Source of the DNA: Filosporella fistucella
Taxonomy: Eukaryota; Ascomycota; Leotiomycetes; Helotiales
NCBI GenBank assembly: GCA_030077755.1
Contig: JAQJZZ010000010.1
Span: 3,100,001 to 3,164,000 of the forward strand
DNA length: 64,000 nucleotides
Direction of reading: 5' to 3'
The notes under the pieces were generated by a model. The model saw only the letters and a program-made list of their open reading frames with translations, made no database searches and was not told where the DNA came from. This document shows positions 34,246 through 47,870 of the stretch, in pieces (the first letter of the stretch is position 1; each line of letters starts with the position of its first letter). Position numbers and translations under genes: made by a program.

Positions 34246-34864
34246 TTAGTTGAGGGTTGCGGGCAGGATGGTGGTATACGAGCTGGTTCAGGGGAAGAAT
34301 TGGACGAGCATTGCTGGGGTGAAGTGGCCATTTTCAATGGAACTTCTGCTCGAAAGAAGGAAACAGGTGTTGTGGATATTTTCAGTGAAGATTTTTACTA
34401 ATGGCTTGAATTATTTTCTTGATAACAAGCATAAATATATCGGAAGCAATGCAACAGCCAATTTACTACTGCCAAAATTCAACAAAGATTCTGACTACGC
34501 TGCGCTCGGCAATATGACAATACCTGATTCAGTTGATCTAATAGTGTTGAGATACAATAAATTTGGCCGGGCGTCGGCTATATGGTAATTCCTTGAAGTT
34601 GAAATGTCTAGACCCCTATTTCATCGGAAAAGAGCCTCAACAAGGTTCTCGGACCGACGCAGACTTCCTATAGGCCAGTCATTGTATCTCGATCGTGTTA
34701 CTTTATCGCCATTAGAGAAACGATCAGCTAGTGTAAGTCTATTATCTAGTGCAGCCATCTACTCGCGGGGTCGCACCCCCTACCCCGCTTTTGACATAGC
34801 AACCTTTGAATCGACTGATTTTGGCTGTCACAGACTGTATCCAGAGAGAATGTAAATTATTTGC
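34246..34864. other. Gene-free stretch
   Basis: An open frame at 34250..34588 (plus) shows no family resemblance and overlaps the promoter region; it was not called. No other feature recognised. Confidence 0.4.
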
Positions 34865-34870
34865 TATAAA
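34865..34870 (+). promoter_or_regulatory. TATA box of the monooxygenase gene
   Basis: TATAAA 120 bp upstream of the ATG at 34990; called from position and sequence. Confidence 0.45.
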
Positions 34871-34884
34871 GTCGTAAAGTATAG

Positions 34885-36719
<1,835 letters not shown>

Positions 36720-37160
36720 TTCCTATTTCTCTACATGATATTGAAACTTTTAATCCTGTACATATATAGTTGAAAGAGGTTTCACTTCCATTGGCTCCCT
36801 GGGTGCTTTCCTCAAGTGTTTCCTCTGATCACGTGATGTCGCCTGACATACATCGCCTTCTCGCCCTTTACGCCCTTTGGCTTATAATAGTAAGCTTATT
36901 CACTGGCTTTCAAAAGTATCAGCTCGTCTTGTTGCCCTTTTACTACCCAATAGTACAGTACGCAAATGACAGTGACATGTTGTCATTTTGAGGCTTGAAG
37001 CGCGGGGCATTGTTGCCTGTTATCACTTGCCTTACCGCATGACTCAAGGCAACAGGCAGCCTCACCTCATTTACTGGACATCATTACAACAATCCAGTCG
37101 CATCGCTTTATATCTCAAATAGATGCGAAAGCTTCACTCAGCATTTGAACAGAATACAAT
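36720..37160. other. Intergenic region
   Basis: 441 bp between two plus-strand genes, with CACGTG-like text (gatcacgtgatg) at about 36828-36839. Nothing else recognised. Confidence 0.4.
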
Positions 37161-38867
37161 ATGGCTTCCTCGAGAGCGTCATCCGTGACATTGGCAGCGG
37201 AATCAATTGACGGTGAGATGCCCATGGATGTCGATTCTGTGATCGATAACGAACCCATCAAGGTCAACGAACTTGTTCTCCCAAGAGATTTAATATATCC
37301 CGGCAAAGAAACAGAGCTGTCGCCCTCGATGAAAGCAGCTTCGTATGCTGATCCTCGCATTCTAAAAGCCGTACTCAACACCGGAAATGATCAATATAAA
37401 ACACTATCCCTTGATGAGATAGCTGAAAGACGAGAGAATGGCTACCCAATATTTTCAACCGACGTAGACGTCTCGTCTGAGTTTGGACCTTGCAGTACTC
37501 GGGTTGTCAATAGTATGGATGTGGGTATCACGACCCCCTTGATGGAAGCGATTCGAGCATATGTTCCAGAAAACGTTGAGACTCTCCTGAAAGCAGGAGC
37601 AGACCCCAACGGTATCCCACTCTACATAATGGAAGAGTATGCTGGGCTTTTCCTACGCTTTCGGCCTTGTATTCCAATCTTCGAGCCTGAACGAATAGGC
37701 ATCCTAGATGGGGCGACTAGGGATGAGATGCTAAGATGTATGAACCTCCCTCAAGTGTCTAGTTTAACTTCGGAAGAAGTTGAAGACCGATTTTGGGAAG
37801 GCATGGCTCCATTCTGGTGCGAGCAAGACTTTGTCGAGGCAGATTGTTTCCCACGCGGAGGGTCCGCTCATTCGTTAGTCGACGCCGCGGTCGTTGGGTC
37901 AATTGATATTTTTGATCAACTGCTGGAAGCTGGTGCAGACTCAAGCTTCTGGGAGACGCCACAGTTTTATGTACCATCCCCTCCCACCCACAGCAGTCTG
38001 AGCGTCTCCAGTCCTATACACGGCGCCATTCAAGGGAAGAACATTAAGATGCTGCGTCATATTCTCGGGCTCGGGTTCGATCCAAATACGATGCCGCTGG
38101 TGAATCCAACGAGGTGTATTACGCCCTTGATGGCAACCGTGGTTTATCACTACGACTTCCAATATGAAGCTTTCAATCACCTGGCTTCTCAACGTAATAT
38201 CAATTTTGACCTACGAACGCCAGTCTACGGGGTTCATTTACTACATTTCGCTGTAGCAACGTTGGATTTGGACATTATCAGACATATTGTTCAGTATATC
38301 CCGCTCAGGAATGCTGGGGTCACTGCTCTTGGGCATACGTTATTGCATATCGCATGTTTGCCTGCTTGCGGGGACGAAGTGCAAAGGTGTTCACGGATTA
38401 TTTACAGGAGCATTCACGAGACTCGATATCTACACGCCTACAACGACCTTACAGCAAGACCATCCCCAAGATTCGAAGAAAACCCTCCAACCCCAATACC
38501 AGACCATCAGCGCCAAACCAAAATGGTGAAATATTTGTGGGAGAATGGGATCACCGATTTGAGTAAGCAAGATGTCCACGGAAATACAGTATTCCATTAC
38601 TTGTGCGGCTATAAGGATGTTAACCTAGAATTGCTCAGTTGGCTGAGTGAGAAAGATGGAAGCCAAGAGATCTTCAGAAGTGTATTCAACAGGGCGTCTT
38701 TCACGGCAAACGAATTGAGGCTATCTGGGACCATGATCAAACCAGACGACGAGACGGTGTGGTTGGACTGGTACGATCAAACCTGGCTCGAAGAAAGGAG
38801 GGATAAGAAAGAACGCATATGGCGGGGACTACTACAGAAAATGAGGCAAGAGATGTGGGGTACTTGA
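37161..38867 (+). CDS. Ankyrin-repeat-like protein
   Basis: A single exon of 568 residues starting at ATG 37161. Degenerate ankyrin units are visible: TTPLMEAIRAYVPENVETLLKAGADPNG (about 122-150), LVDAAVVGSIDIFDQLLEAGADS (about 240-262), PIHGAIQGKNIKMLRHILGLGFDPN and LLHFAVATLDLDIIRHIVQYIP, then TLLHIACLPAC. The N-terminal 100 residues and C-terminal 130 residues have no recognised domain. No membrane span or signal peptide is present, so a cytoplasmic or nuclear protein-protein interaction role is likely. Such stand-alone ankyrin proteins are numerous in filamentous ascomycetes and mostly uncharacterised. Confidence 0.8.
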   Translation: MASSRASSVTLAAESIDGEMPMDVDSVIDNEPIKVNELVLPRDLIYPGKETELSPSMKAASYADPRILKAVLNTGNDQYKTLSLDEIAERRENGYPIFSTDVDVSSEFGPCSTRVVNSMDVGITTPLMEAIRAYVPENVETLLKAGADPNGIPLYIMEEYAGLFLRFRPCIPIFEPERIGILDGATRDEMLRCMNLPQVSSLTSEEVEDRFWEGMAPFWCEQDFVEADCFPRGGSAHSLVDAAVVGSIDIFDQLLEAGADSSFWETPQFYVPSPPTHSSLSVSSPIHGAIQGKNIKMLRHILGLGFDPNTMPLVNPTRCITPLMATVVYHYDFQYEAFNHLASQRNINFDLRTPVYGVHLLHFAVATLDLDIIRHIVQYIPLRNAGVTALGHTLLHIACLPACGDEVQRCSRIIYRSIHETRYLHAYNDLTARPSPRFEENPPTPIPDHQRQTKMVKYLWENGITDLSKQDVHGNTVFHYLCGYKDVNLELLSWLSEKDGSQEIFRSVFNRASFTANELRLSGTMIKPDDETVWLDWYDQTWLEERRDKKERIWRGLLQKMRQEMWGT

Positions 38868-39245
38868 ACATTCAAATACCAAGTACCAAAAGACGGGTCG
38901 TTGTTGAATAATTCGACATGTTTGTCCCGTCCCATGCCGACTCTTTGCTAGTATCTAAACTGCTATGCTGATCAAATAAAGATCTCGTTGAGTAGAATTG
39001 TCTACCACTACATGTTACTTGATTTAGCCACTACATTCCACGCGATAGAAGTCCACGAAGAGAATCATGTTCATAGTACGACAATGGCTCGTGAAATATC
39101 TTCCGATCCAAGCTTTACGGCCTCGAAGGTGAATCTTATGTACCATATTCTCCACCTTACGCTCTGCTATATTCTTTTCCCTTCTTTCTGGGCTCCAGAC
39201 TCTATAATCAGAAGAAAGTATGCCTCATAGAAAAATTTCCCGTTC
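38868..39245. other. Convergent intergenic stretch
   Basis: 378 bp between convergent 3' ends; nothing recognised. Confidence 0.4.
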
Positions 39246-42200
39246 TCACAACGCAAAGCATCTTTCAATACTCTTGGCATTGTTTCCCCACCAATTCACC
39301 ATCACCGCACCTGTTGTACCAAGAAACAAGAAGATGAAAAGAAGGTTTGCGTTGAACCCGGTATCCAATGCCGCGCCTGAAATGTAAGCCCACTTGTTCC
39401 AGAATTTGTGTCTATAGCGATACAAGTAGAAATTGAAGAAAGTTCCAACCAAGATTGCGGTAAATGGCCCGGTACTGAGATTTCCGTGGAACGTTGCTGC
39501 TGAGGCGAAGAAAATGGTTGTATTCCACAGCTCGAACTTCGCGCGCGGGAACTTTTTGTATAGCAGCCAAATCACTAGAGGAGCAGCTGCACCGGCAACA
39601 AAACCGTATAGCACAGGCTGGAAGAAAGAGGATGCGAAGAGCTTCTTCGGGCCGACAAGTGCATATTGGATACCGGCTGTATTGTAAGACTTGAAGTCTT
39701 GCCCAGTCCATTGACCCTGAGGATCAACCTTGCGGCCGGAGACGTAGTCAAACTTCGTGGCAAGCACCCAGCGCATAACACCGTAGTTGACCGGTAGTGC
39801 GACGATGTTGGCAAATATTTGCATCCCGATCACGTCTCGTGGTGGAATATGTAGATAATGACCAATCTTGAAATGGTCAGCTGCCTGATGGCTCGAAGGC
39901 CCGACACAACATGAATAAGATAATTAAGTCTCAGATTCACGTACCTTTTGGTCTTCGAGAACAACACGCGCATCGTACCATACGTTGCCGGATATGATTC
40001 GGTAAGCAAGCTGCCCAAGTGGATGGCGGGAAGAGCCTTTTGCTTCGATCATGTCTGAAAAGATGTGAGCTCCTGTGCTGCAAACACAAAATTGGAATAA
40101 ATACATACAACCGTAGATGAGTTCGTTGAAGAAACCGACTTTGATAGAGTATCCTGAGACAGCATACACGAGACTCATGGGCAGCATGGCGGCTGCACCA
40201 AATCCGAGTGCAACAAAGTAGGTCCACTGCAATGCATTTAGAAACACGTCCACAGTAGCATCACTGTAACTAGCTGAGACTACTTACGGTAGGCATCCAC
40301 ACCAACCTCATCGCTACAATCACTAAGAGTATCACAATTGGTGCAGCTGTGAGCGCCGCCCATTCCCTGCTTTCGGTAAGCCTGTGTAGCCTACAAAAGC
40401 TTCCATACAGAACACGTACCATTTGGTCATCTCAGGATACTTTTGAATAAGAACACTATTTTGTCAGAGTTTAAGCAGTGTCAAGCTTTTCTGTAACTAC
40501 TTACCTCAGGCGGTCTTTGTGAAAATGTTCGGTTTCTCTTCTTGCTTTCCATAGCTTCGATATCTTAGGCGCGAGGAACAGTCCACACCAGACGAAAGAT
40601 GATATATAAGAGGCATACCACTAACATCATTTTGTCAATATGGGAGAACTACATGAAAGACATCATACCGCCCACCATGAAAATTTCCCATGTATACTGG
40701 GCACCTGAATAAGCCAGACCAAGCTGCTCATACCTAGTTTCATTTACGTGTTGTGTTCCACTAGCATCGGTATAGACTAGAAGATTATAAATAAGTGCCC
40801 CGTAGAGGTGAACGAGATATGATCTACTCACTCAGCGAGGTGAAAGGATACGTTGTCCCGTTCTTTAAGAAGACCCCATTCGACATGATATCATAAGTCG
40901 GTGAGCCCCAAAGATTACCGAAGTAGGCGATAGGAATCAATATCCAGGTCTATCCTGGTCAGTCTCATTGATCAAATGTACCAAAATCAGTAAAAGCTTA
41001 CAGTCAAGACAAATCCAACGAATATGACCAGTTGAACACTATACGGGTACGTAATCACAGTAGATGTGATATTCGACCAATTCAAAGTGATATTCAGAAT
41101 TCCAATCCCTTTTCTTCCAGCACCGAGGAAATTAACTGTGTGGTTCTTACTCGCAAACCAACAGAGAGGCGCTAGAGACGCCACGAACGGGAAGATAAAT
41201 TCGGGCAGGAATTGCCAGGCGAACATCGTGAATAGTATTATCCAAAACACCTCGACGTGTCATCAGTATGATTATTCCCGGATCGGATAGAGACACTGAC
41301 CTTCATGCGCTTCTTCTCTGTCTTTATGTGTTTCTCCGTCTCTCCTTGCATACTTCGATATAAGGTGACTTGCTGCAAAGAAAGTGGAAAGATAAATTCG
41401 GGGTCATCAACTAGCAACTTTCGTACTATAGCTATATTAATATTTTGAGACTTATTACGAACGAATTATTTACCCATTGCAGCGAATGCAAAGCCAAGTA
41501 AAGAAGCTCCCCAGCCGAAGAATAAAGCTGTACCAGGATTCATCGTGATGCCATAGTACAATGCAGCGTTCGTTGGGAGGTATGCTGCATATTTTTAACA
41601 AAAGATTTGACCAAGCCGCAAACCTTTTTACTTACTCGCCCATTGTCCTTGACTGCCGGCATTGGCAGCGATACCAATGATGGCATGTTCCTTAATTGAG
41701 AAAGGACCTGGATTCAACGAGAACGAGAATCGTCCAAGTGGCACAGTATAAGCAGGCAGAAACCTAGCAAGAAGACGACCAAGAGGAGCCGACGCAAGAA
41801 TGACGAAAAACACTGGGAATGGGGCGTATGTAGTTCGGAAGCTTTCTAGATGTTAGAACATGAATTCCACCAGCCGTAAGTTTTCTCACTATGATATTTG
41901 TGATACTACACTCCCGATCGTGCAAAAGACCGCTGCTAGTAGGAATGATCTGAACGTCAACACCGGAATGGAAGTGTCATCTTCGAAACCAACTACTTCC
42001 CGGACAAGCTCAGGTATGTCTTTAAACTCTGCTGATGTGAAATCATATTGGGGTTCATCGTCTATCGAGGTGTCTGAACTGGTACTGTTGATATTATCAA
42101 TGCTTGCCTTATAATCCTCCTTCTCCTTGCTACTTTCGTAGATGGGAATTGGATCGGGTGTAATGTTTGTAGCCGTAATATGTTTCGATAGCGTCTTGTC

Positions 42201-42290
42201 TGTTGTGACGTTTCCGTCAACAATAAGGGACATATTCATGAACCAAGTAGATACAAATCGTTGTGAGGCAGGCGTTCGTTTTGCATTCAT
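39246..42290 (-). CDS. OPT-family oligopeptide transporter, 13 exons
   Basis: Thirteen exons (42290..41890, 41841..41636, 41584..41474, 41368..41301, 41250..41002, 40949..40832, 40776..40676, 40620..40505, 40455..40420, 40366..40288, 40226..40109, 40054..39945, 39866..39246) sum to 777 residues in one frame. Family marks in order: an acidic cytoplasmic N-terminus, [129 protein letters not shown] and NVWYDARVV. The C-terminus includes LNANLL-like helices and [10 protein letters not shown]. It would be a proton-coupled importer of small peptides at the plasma membrane. The smallest exon is 36 nt. It is divergent from the carboxypeptidase S-type gene, which would act on imported peptides. Confidence 0.88.
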
Positions 42291-43297
42291 GCTCCGGTGG
42301 CTATAGCTTGACTTTATCTTGTGCTATTCCCGACACTGACCGGCTCAACTATTGTATCTCGCCACTTTGAAGAAGACATGGTTCCGAACTAGGAAGATGT
42401 GCGATATTGCTCAGCAAGACGCGAAAGCACGCAACATACCCCATTCTCTAAAAGTTCACTGTCTCCGTCTAATAGAGGGGCTTAAAATAAGGGATCTTGC
42501 TCCATTATTGGTAAGTTAGAAGCTGCGATGAACAGTACGTAGCAATATGTTCGAACCCGCCTGGTCCTGTGCAGGTACATATGTAGAGATATGGAGAACA
42601 TGAGCCAGGAATTGGACGTGGTCGCTCTCAGATGCCTAAAAAGTACGACTTTTCCGTGAATATGAAGCGATGGCGCTCATGGGTACAATATCCAAGAAAG
42701 TTACGTTGAATCTCTTTCTATCTACCCTCTTCCCCTCTTTGTGCAAGTGTGTGTGGGTGTTCCCGGATATATGGCAAATTAAAGCATCCTGCCCAGTGGG
42801 ATGTGCGCTGTTGCAGCTTGATCTGCACTTATCAAGCCAGATCAAGACGTTGGATACACTGCCAAATACTGACATTTGAGGTGTCTAAAAGGCGAGAGAA
42901 CGTCGGAGACTCGAAAGTCAAGATGCATCTCTTGAGTTAGCGAAGGGGGTAGTTTGCCCCGGGCCTGGAAACATCCTCTGTCAAACAAACAATTCCTTTC
43001 AGCTTCATATTAACTTACGACTTCAATATTGGTGACTTAATCTAGGCGTAAAGACCTTCGAGGGTCGTCCCGTATCCGCGGTGTTAAGATGTCGGCATTG
43101 GCCCACTAAATTACTGAATTATGTTCGGGGTGCCAAGAGTGGGATGGTTAATGTCAATCAAACTCCACCCCTCTGATAACCCCGAAGCGACGTCAGCTTT
43201 CTTTCTCTTAACATTCTCCTTTGCCTAATACGAGGAGTTCTTTTTTCATTGCTTCACTTGTATTTGTTTCTCTCGAGGGCGAATTGAAGCTCTAACC
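42291..43297. promoter_or_regulatory. Divergent promoter of the OPT and carboxypeptidase genes
   Basis: 1.0 kb between start codons on opposite strands. GATA-type cores are present at 42314-42318 (TTATC) and 43175-43179 (GATAA), as expected for nitrogen-regulated genes, but such cores are common by chance. No gene was recognised inside. Confidence 0.4.
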
Positions 43298-45173
43298 ATG
43301 GAGAAAACACATCTTGACCAATCTCTGCCCATTGCTGGCGACTTCAACCACCCCATAGATGCCACCGGGGTCGCAGGCCGAGTCCGACGCAGAATTGCCT
43401 GGGCGTTGATACCACTTGCATTGGCCTATCTCGCTATCTTTCATATCGCGCCTCTTCCGGGATGGACAGTTAAACCTGCTCCAAACTATGCATCTAAGTG
43501 TGTTCAACCAGATGCTCTTTTCCCAAGAGACGACGATCAGCTGGCAAAGGCATTCGACTTCATCTCTAGCCCCGCATTCAAGAACGCCACTATTGAACGC
43601 CTGTCTGGTGCCGTTAAAATAAAGACTGAGACTTTTGATGATCTTGGAGACGTTGGTGTCGATAAGAGATGGGAGGTCTTTTATGGCTTCCATGAATATC
43701 TTGAGAAGACTTTCCCACTGGTACATAGAAGCCTGAAAGTGGAGAAAGTCAACACTCATGGACTATTGTACACCTGGCAAGGTAGCAATGCTAAGTTGAA
43801 GCCCACGGTTCTCCTGGCTCATCAAGATACAGTACCTGTACCACCTGAGACAGTAAGACTCTGAAATTCTAATAGAAGAAGCTCACTGCTGACAAACCAG
43901 ATTCCATCCTGGGACTATCCTCCTTGGAGTGGTGCGTATGATGGCAAGTACATTTGGGGACGAGGTGCAAGCGATTGCAAGAATCAGCTCATCGCGAGTC
44001 TGGAGACAGTTGAATTACTCCTTGGAGCGGGGTTCAAACCCAAGCGGACTATTATACTGTCTTTTGGCTACGATGAGGAGACATTCGGCTATCATGGAGC
44101 AGGAAATCTCTCCGCTGTAATTCACAAGCGATACGGCGACGACGGTGTCGCAGTAATTGTCGACGAGGGAGCAGGATTTGAGGAAGCCTGGGGGACCGTC
44201 TTCGCCAAACCTGGTGCCGCAGAAAAAGGATCCGTCAACGTGATCATCACCATCCGTACACCAGGTGGCCATTCTTCCATCCCACAGGATCACACCGGTA
44301 TTGGTATTCTCAGCGAGCTGATTTACCTCATTGAGTCAACACAATACCCAACTCGCCTTTACGATGAGAATCCATATTTTACTCAACTTCAGTGTGGTGC
44401 CGCTTATTCCCCCAAATTTGACCCCAAACTCAGGAAACTTCTCGATGACCGCCTTCAGTCTCATCATACATGCGCAGCACAGAAAGATCCCTTGGCTTTA
44501 GAAGCGGCCAAGCAAGGGCCTGGAATCAAATATCTCTTGCAAACCTCGCAAGCTGTTGACATTATCTCTGGAGGAGCAAAAATCAATGCTCTGCCAGAGC
44601 GTGCACAAGCTATCGTCAACCACCGCATCAATGGTACGTCGAATATTAAACCTGCTTGATACATCATATGAAGCAGTACAGAGGGTGATGAAGTTCGCTG
44701 ACAAAATTATTTCAGTTGGAGAAACGGTCCAGGTTGTCTTCGACCACCTCGCTCAAGTAGCTGCTCACGTGGCTGAAAAACACAACCTCAAACTCCACGC
44801 CTTCGACGGTATCGAAGAAGCATCTTCCATCATCCTCTCCTATCCCACAAATTACTTCCTTAACCCTGCTCCTGTTACACCGTCTGATGGCTCCATCGTT
44901 AGTCCCTTCTCTGTGCTAGCCGGAACAGTGCGAGCCGTCTACGGCGAAGACATCGTCGTGACACCTGGAATCATGACTGGAAATACGGATACAAGATTTT
45001 TCTGGGATATCACGAAACATATTTTCCGATTCGCGCCAGGGTATGATAAGGATGATACACAGGGTCTTGGGTCGATTCATACGGTTAATGAGAGGGTGTC
45101 GGTGGTGAATCATATTAACGCTGTGAAATGGTTTACGCTGTTTGTGAGGAATTTGGACGAGGCTGATTTGTAG
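43298..45173 (+). CDS. Carboxypeptidase S-type M20 metallopeptidase
   Basis: Three exons (43298..43852, 43901..44633, 44716..45173) give 581 residues. A cytoplasmic N-terminus is followed by one membrane anchor (IAWALIPLALAYLAIFHIAP), as in vacuolar Gly-Xaa carboxypeptidase (CPS1). Zinc-site motifs of the M20 fold are all present: AHQDTVPVP (His175, Asp177), WGRGASDCKNQ (bridging Asp), YDEETFGYHGA (catalytic Glu pair), IVDEGAGF and the C-terminal SIHTVNERV histidine. TPGGHSSIPQDHTGIG starts the dimerisation domain and NHRINVGETV crosses the second intron. It would release C-terminal residues from peptides, probably in the vacuole. Length is normal for the family. Confidence 0.92.
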
Positions 45174-45462
45174 GTGCAGAATGGTATCATAACTATGATA
45201 GTATAAGGAAAGGAAACTATCTGCCATGATATACTCTCAGTCTGAGGGGAAGGGACTCCTGGAAGTAGTCACGAGATTGAAAGGGGCTTAGGCGAAATGA
45301 GGGTCAACTTCAAGTCCAGCACATGCGCAAGGGTATTCTCGTAGAAAAGTAAATGGTATCACTTTATGATAACTGACTAGGTAAATAGCGATTCGATGCT
45401 GTCCTTGCTCTTTTTATAGCTGACCTGAGTGGTCAATTTTCCATGTAAGCGTCAATCACCCT

Positions 45463-47185
45463 TCACGCACTTTCAACATGCTTCGTAACATGCATCCCCT
45501 TCTTCCCACTCGTGTCAATATCCTCCAGCTGTTCAGTAGCCAGAGCATCACCGAACAGCTCCGCAATCTCCTCGAGACTCTTTCCCTTCGTCTCAGGCAA
45601 GAAGAAATAATACACCAGGCCAGCAACGAAATTGCTTGCAATGAACAGAGAATAATATCGCCAGTGAACGTTCTCAATAGCAATGGGAGTGATCTGCGCG
45701 AGAACGATTGCGACGACAGCTTTGCTGAACACTGCGAGACCCAAGCCTTTGGAACGAAGGAAGAATGGGAAGAGCTCGACGGGAACGACCCAGACCATAG
45801 CGTTGAAGAATAATGCGTAGCCGAATGAGTAAATAAATATGAATGCAATGGCCGCTCGAGGTCCAGCTTGTGATGTGGTTCCAGTTCCGAACTCGGCAGA
45901 GAGTGCCATGATAATACTGATCATGACACAGAGGAAGGCTGAACCAATATCTGTATAACGTTAACAAAATTCCTGTGTCCTCATATTTTCTAGCTGTGAA
46001 TCTTACAAAGAGTGCGTGTCCGCATCCACTTGTCTGCAACAAATGCCAAGTATGCGATTTGTCCAAATACTCCCATGAATCCATAGATACCACTGATGAG
46101 AAGACCTGTTCGTCCAGTGTATCCGACCGCAGCATAGAAGATGCTCTGATAATTCTGGATCACCGTTGAGCCGCTCAACTGACCCATCATGAGGATGAAA
46201 CAAGCTGTGGCAGTACGGCGGAAATATTGGTGGGAAAATAGCTTGCCGACGGAAGATATGAGACCTGTGTTTCGCCCTTCGTTTTCGAGTAGAATCTGAT
46301 CGTGGATCTGTTTGAACTCTTGAGCTAAGAAGTCGTCAGATTGATCATCGTGGATGCGAATTATGACTGTAAATATGTGAGCTATGATTTGAAAATGTCA
46401 GTGCTGTTCGTACCTGCTTTTGCCTCTTCGTATCTTTCCTTGCCAACCAACCAACGTGGGGTATATGGGATGAAGAAACATCCAACGGGGAGCAAAATAG
46501 CTCCAGGCATCTGCATAGCAAGAGGAATTCTCCATTGTGCGTTTCCCGAAGCATATCCACCTGCATATCCAATCCAATTCGCAACCATAAATCCGATTGA
46601 TATCATCATACCTTGCAGACCAACGATGAGTCCACGGTTCTGAGGAGGTGATACTTCGGCAATGTAGACAGGTACTACTGCGAGGATCATTCCACAGGCG
46701 AGACCTGCAAAGAATCTTCCTGCGATCATCATACCAACATTTTGAGCAGCCGTCTGTAGTGCTGCCCCGAACGTGGCTTCTTGGGTCAGCTTTGCGTAAG
46801 ATACTACATACAGAAACGGAACTTACCCATCCCTCCCGCAGCGCAGATTGTCCACCGACGACTGAATCTATCTGCGCTGTAACCAGTGATGAAGGTTCCC
46901 AATGCCTGTCCCGCATTATATAATGATACAATTGCACCTGCTAACTTTGAGTATTATCTTATTATGGTTTTGGGATTGGCTTACCAGTCAACGATGCATT
47001 CTTTGCTGACGGGCCGTACATATATACAGCAAAGGTTTTGTGGCCAAGTGTCGTCGCAATGATACCTGTGGAATATCAGTATTGAATATAAAAGATGGTA
47101 AACGGAGAGAAGTACCTGAATCGACACCAAATACAAAGCCGCCGGTGGCAACCACCAAGGCAATCAACAAAACGTAGGTATTCAT
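45463..47185 (-). CDS. MFS sugar transporter
   Basis: Six exons (47185..47116, 47065..46985, 46937..46827, 46779..46414, 46366..46007, 45950..45463) give 491 residues. Sugar-porter signatures are present in order: GYSADRFSRRWTI (D-R-x2-RR type loop 2-3), VPVYIAEVSPPQNRGLIVGLQ, PYTPRWLVGKERYEEA, IQNYQSIFYAAVGY, and PETKGKSLEEIAELF near the end. The N-terminus is short (MNTYVLLIALVVATGG), so the protein starts almost at the first membrane span. It is downstream of and co-oriented with the GH78 gene (686 bp gap), next to a pathway regulator, so import of rhamnose or of a rhamnoside breakdown product is a reasonable guess. The substrate cannot be read from sequence. Confidence 0.88.
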
Positions 47186-47870
47186 GATTGATTATTTGAG
47201 TATCCTCTTTCTCGTGCGTACTGACCTTTCATATGGGTAAATAGGAATCAATCTATGGGCATAGCTTCCTTATATCTTCCAAAGTTCGGTACGAGAAGCC
47301 AAGAGCTCGCCTGAGAGTATCACACGTCTTGAATTGACCCGAAGACAAGGTTCCGGGTTACCATGATGTTCTGTGCACGTCGGGATTGTGGAGAGAAAAG
47401 TTTGATTGTCGTGGGGAAGGAATTGGGATGGGGTCTGGAGATATAGTGGAGAAAGCCTAGGCGGCACGCTACAGGCGGCGAAATACAGTGTTCATTGGCT
47501 AGAACGCCGCTCTTAACCCCCGTCAATCAAAGTGTCTTGGCGTACCTCCACAGGTCCCGGGATGATATGGAGTGAAATTATCGACCGAGTGTTGGCTTCC
47601 GGTTCCATGTTCCTGTGAGGAGACAATGACCTTTGAGCATCGGAATCGGTCGGATGTCAGGATACTGGACTATGCTAAGTCACAGAGTAGCTTACTTTGG
47701 ATGCTAGTGGGTAAAATTGTTGAAAATTGGAAAGACGTTCACTGCTCAAGCGTTCTCAGAATGGCCGCTCTTCTTCCTTCATAAATAGAAAGTCCATAAA
47801 TATAAGATTCCAAGTTAAACTACATATATGTGGAAATGAAGCTCATTGGTCTTCACTCAACATTTGATGA
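47186..47870. other. Intergenic region
   Basis: 685 bp between the start of the MFS gene and the 3' end of the GH78 gene, both minus strand. Nothing else recognised. Confidence 0.4.

Noticed and set aside
34250..34588. 112-codon open frame on the plus strand
   Set aside because: No recognised motif, sits in the promoter region of the monooxygenase gene, and directly abuts the first exon of the minus-strand gene; treated as chance.
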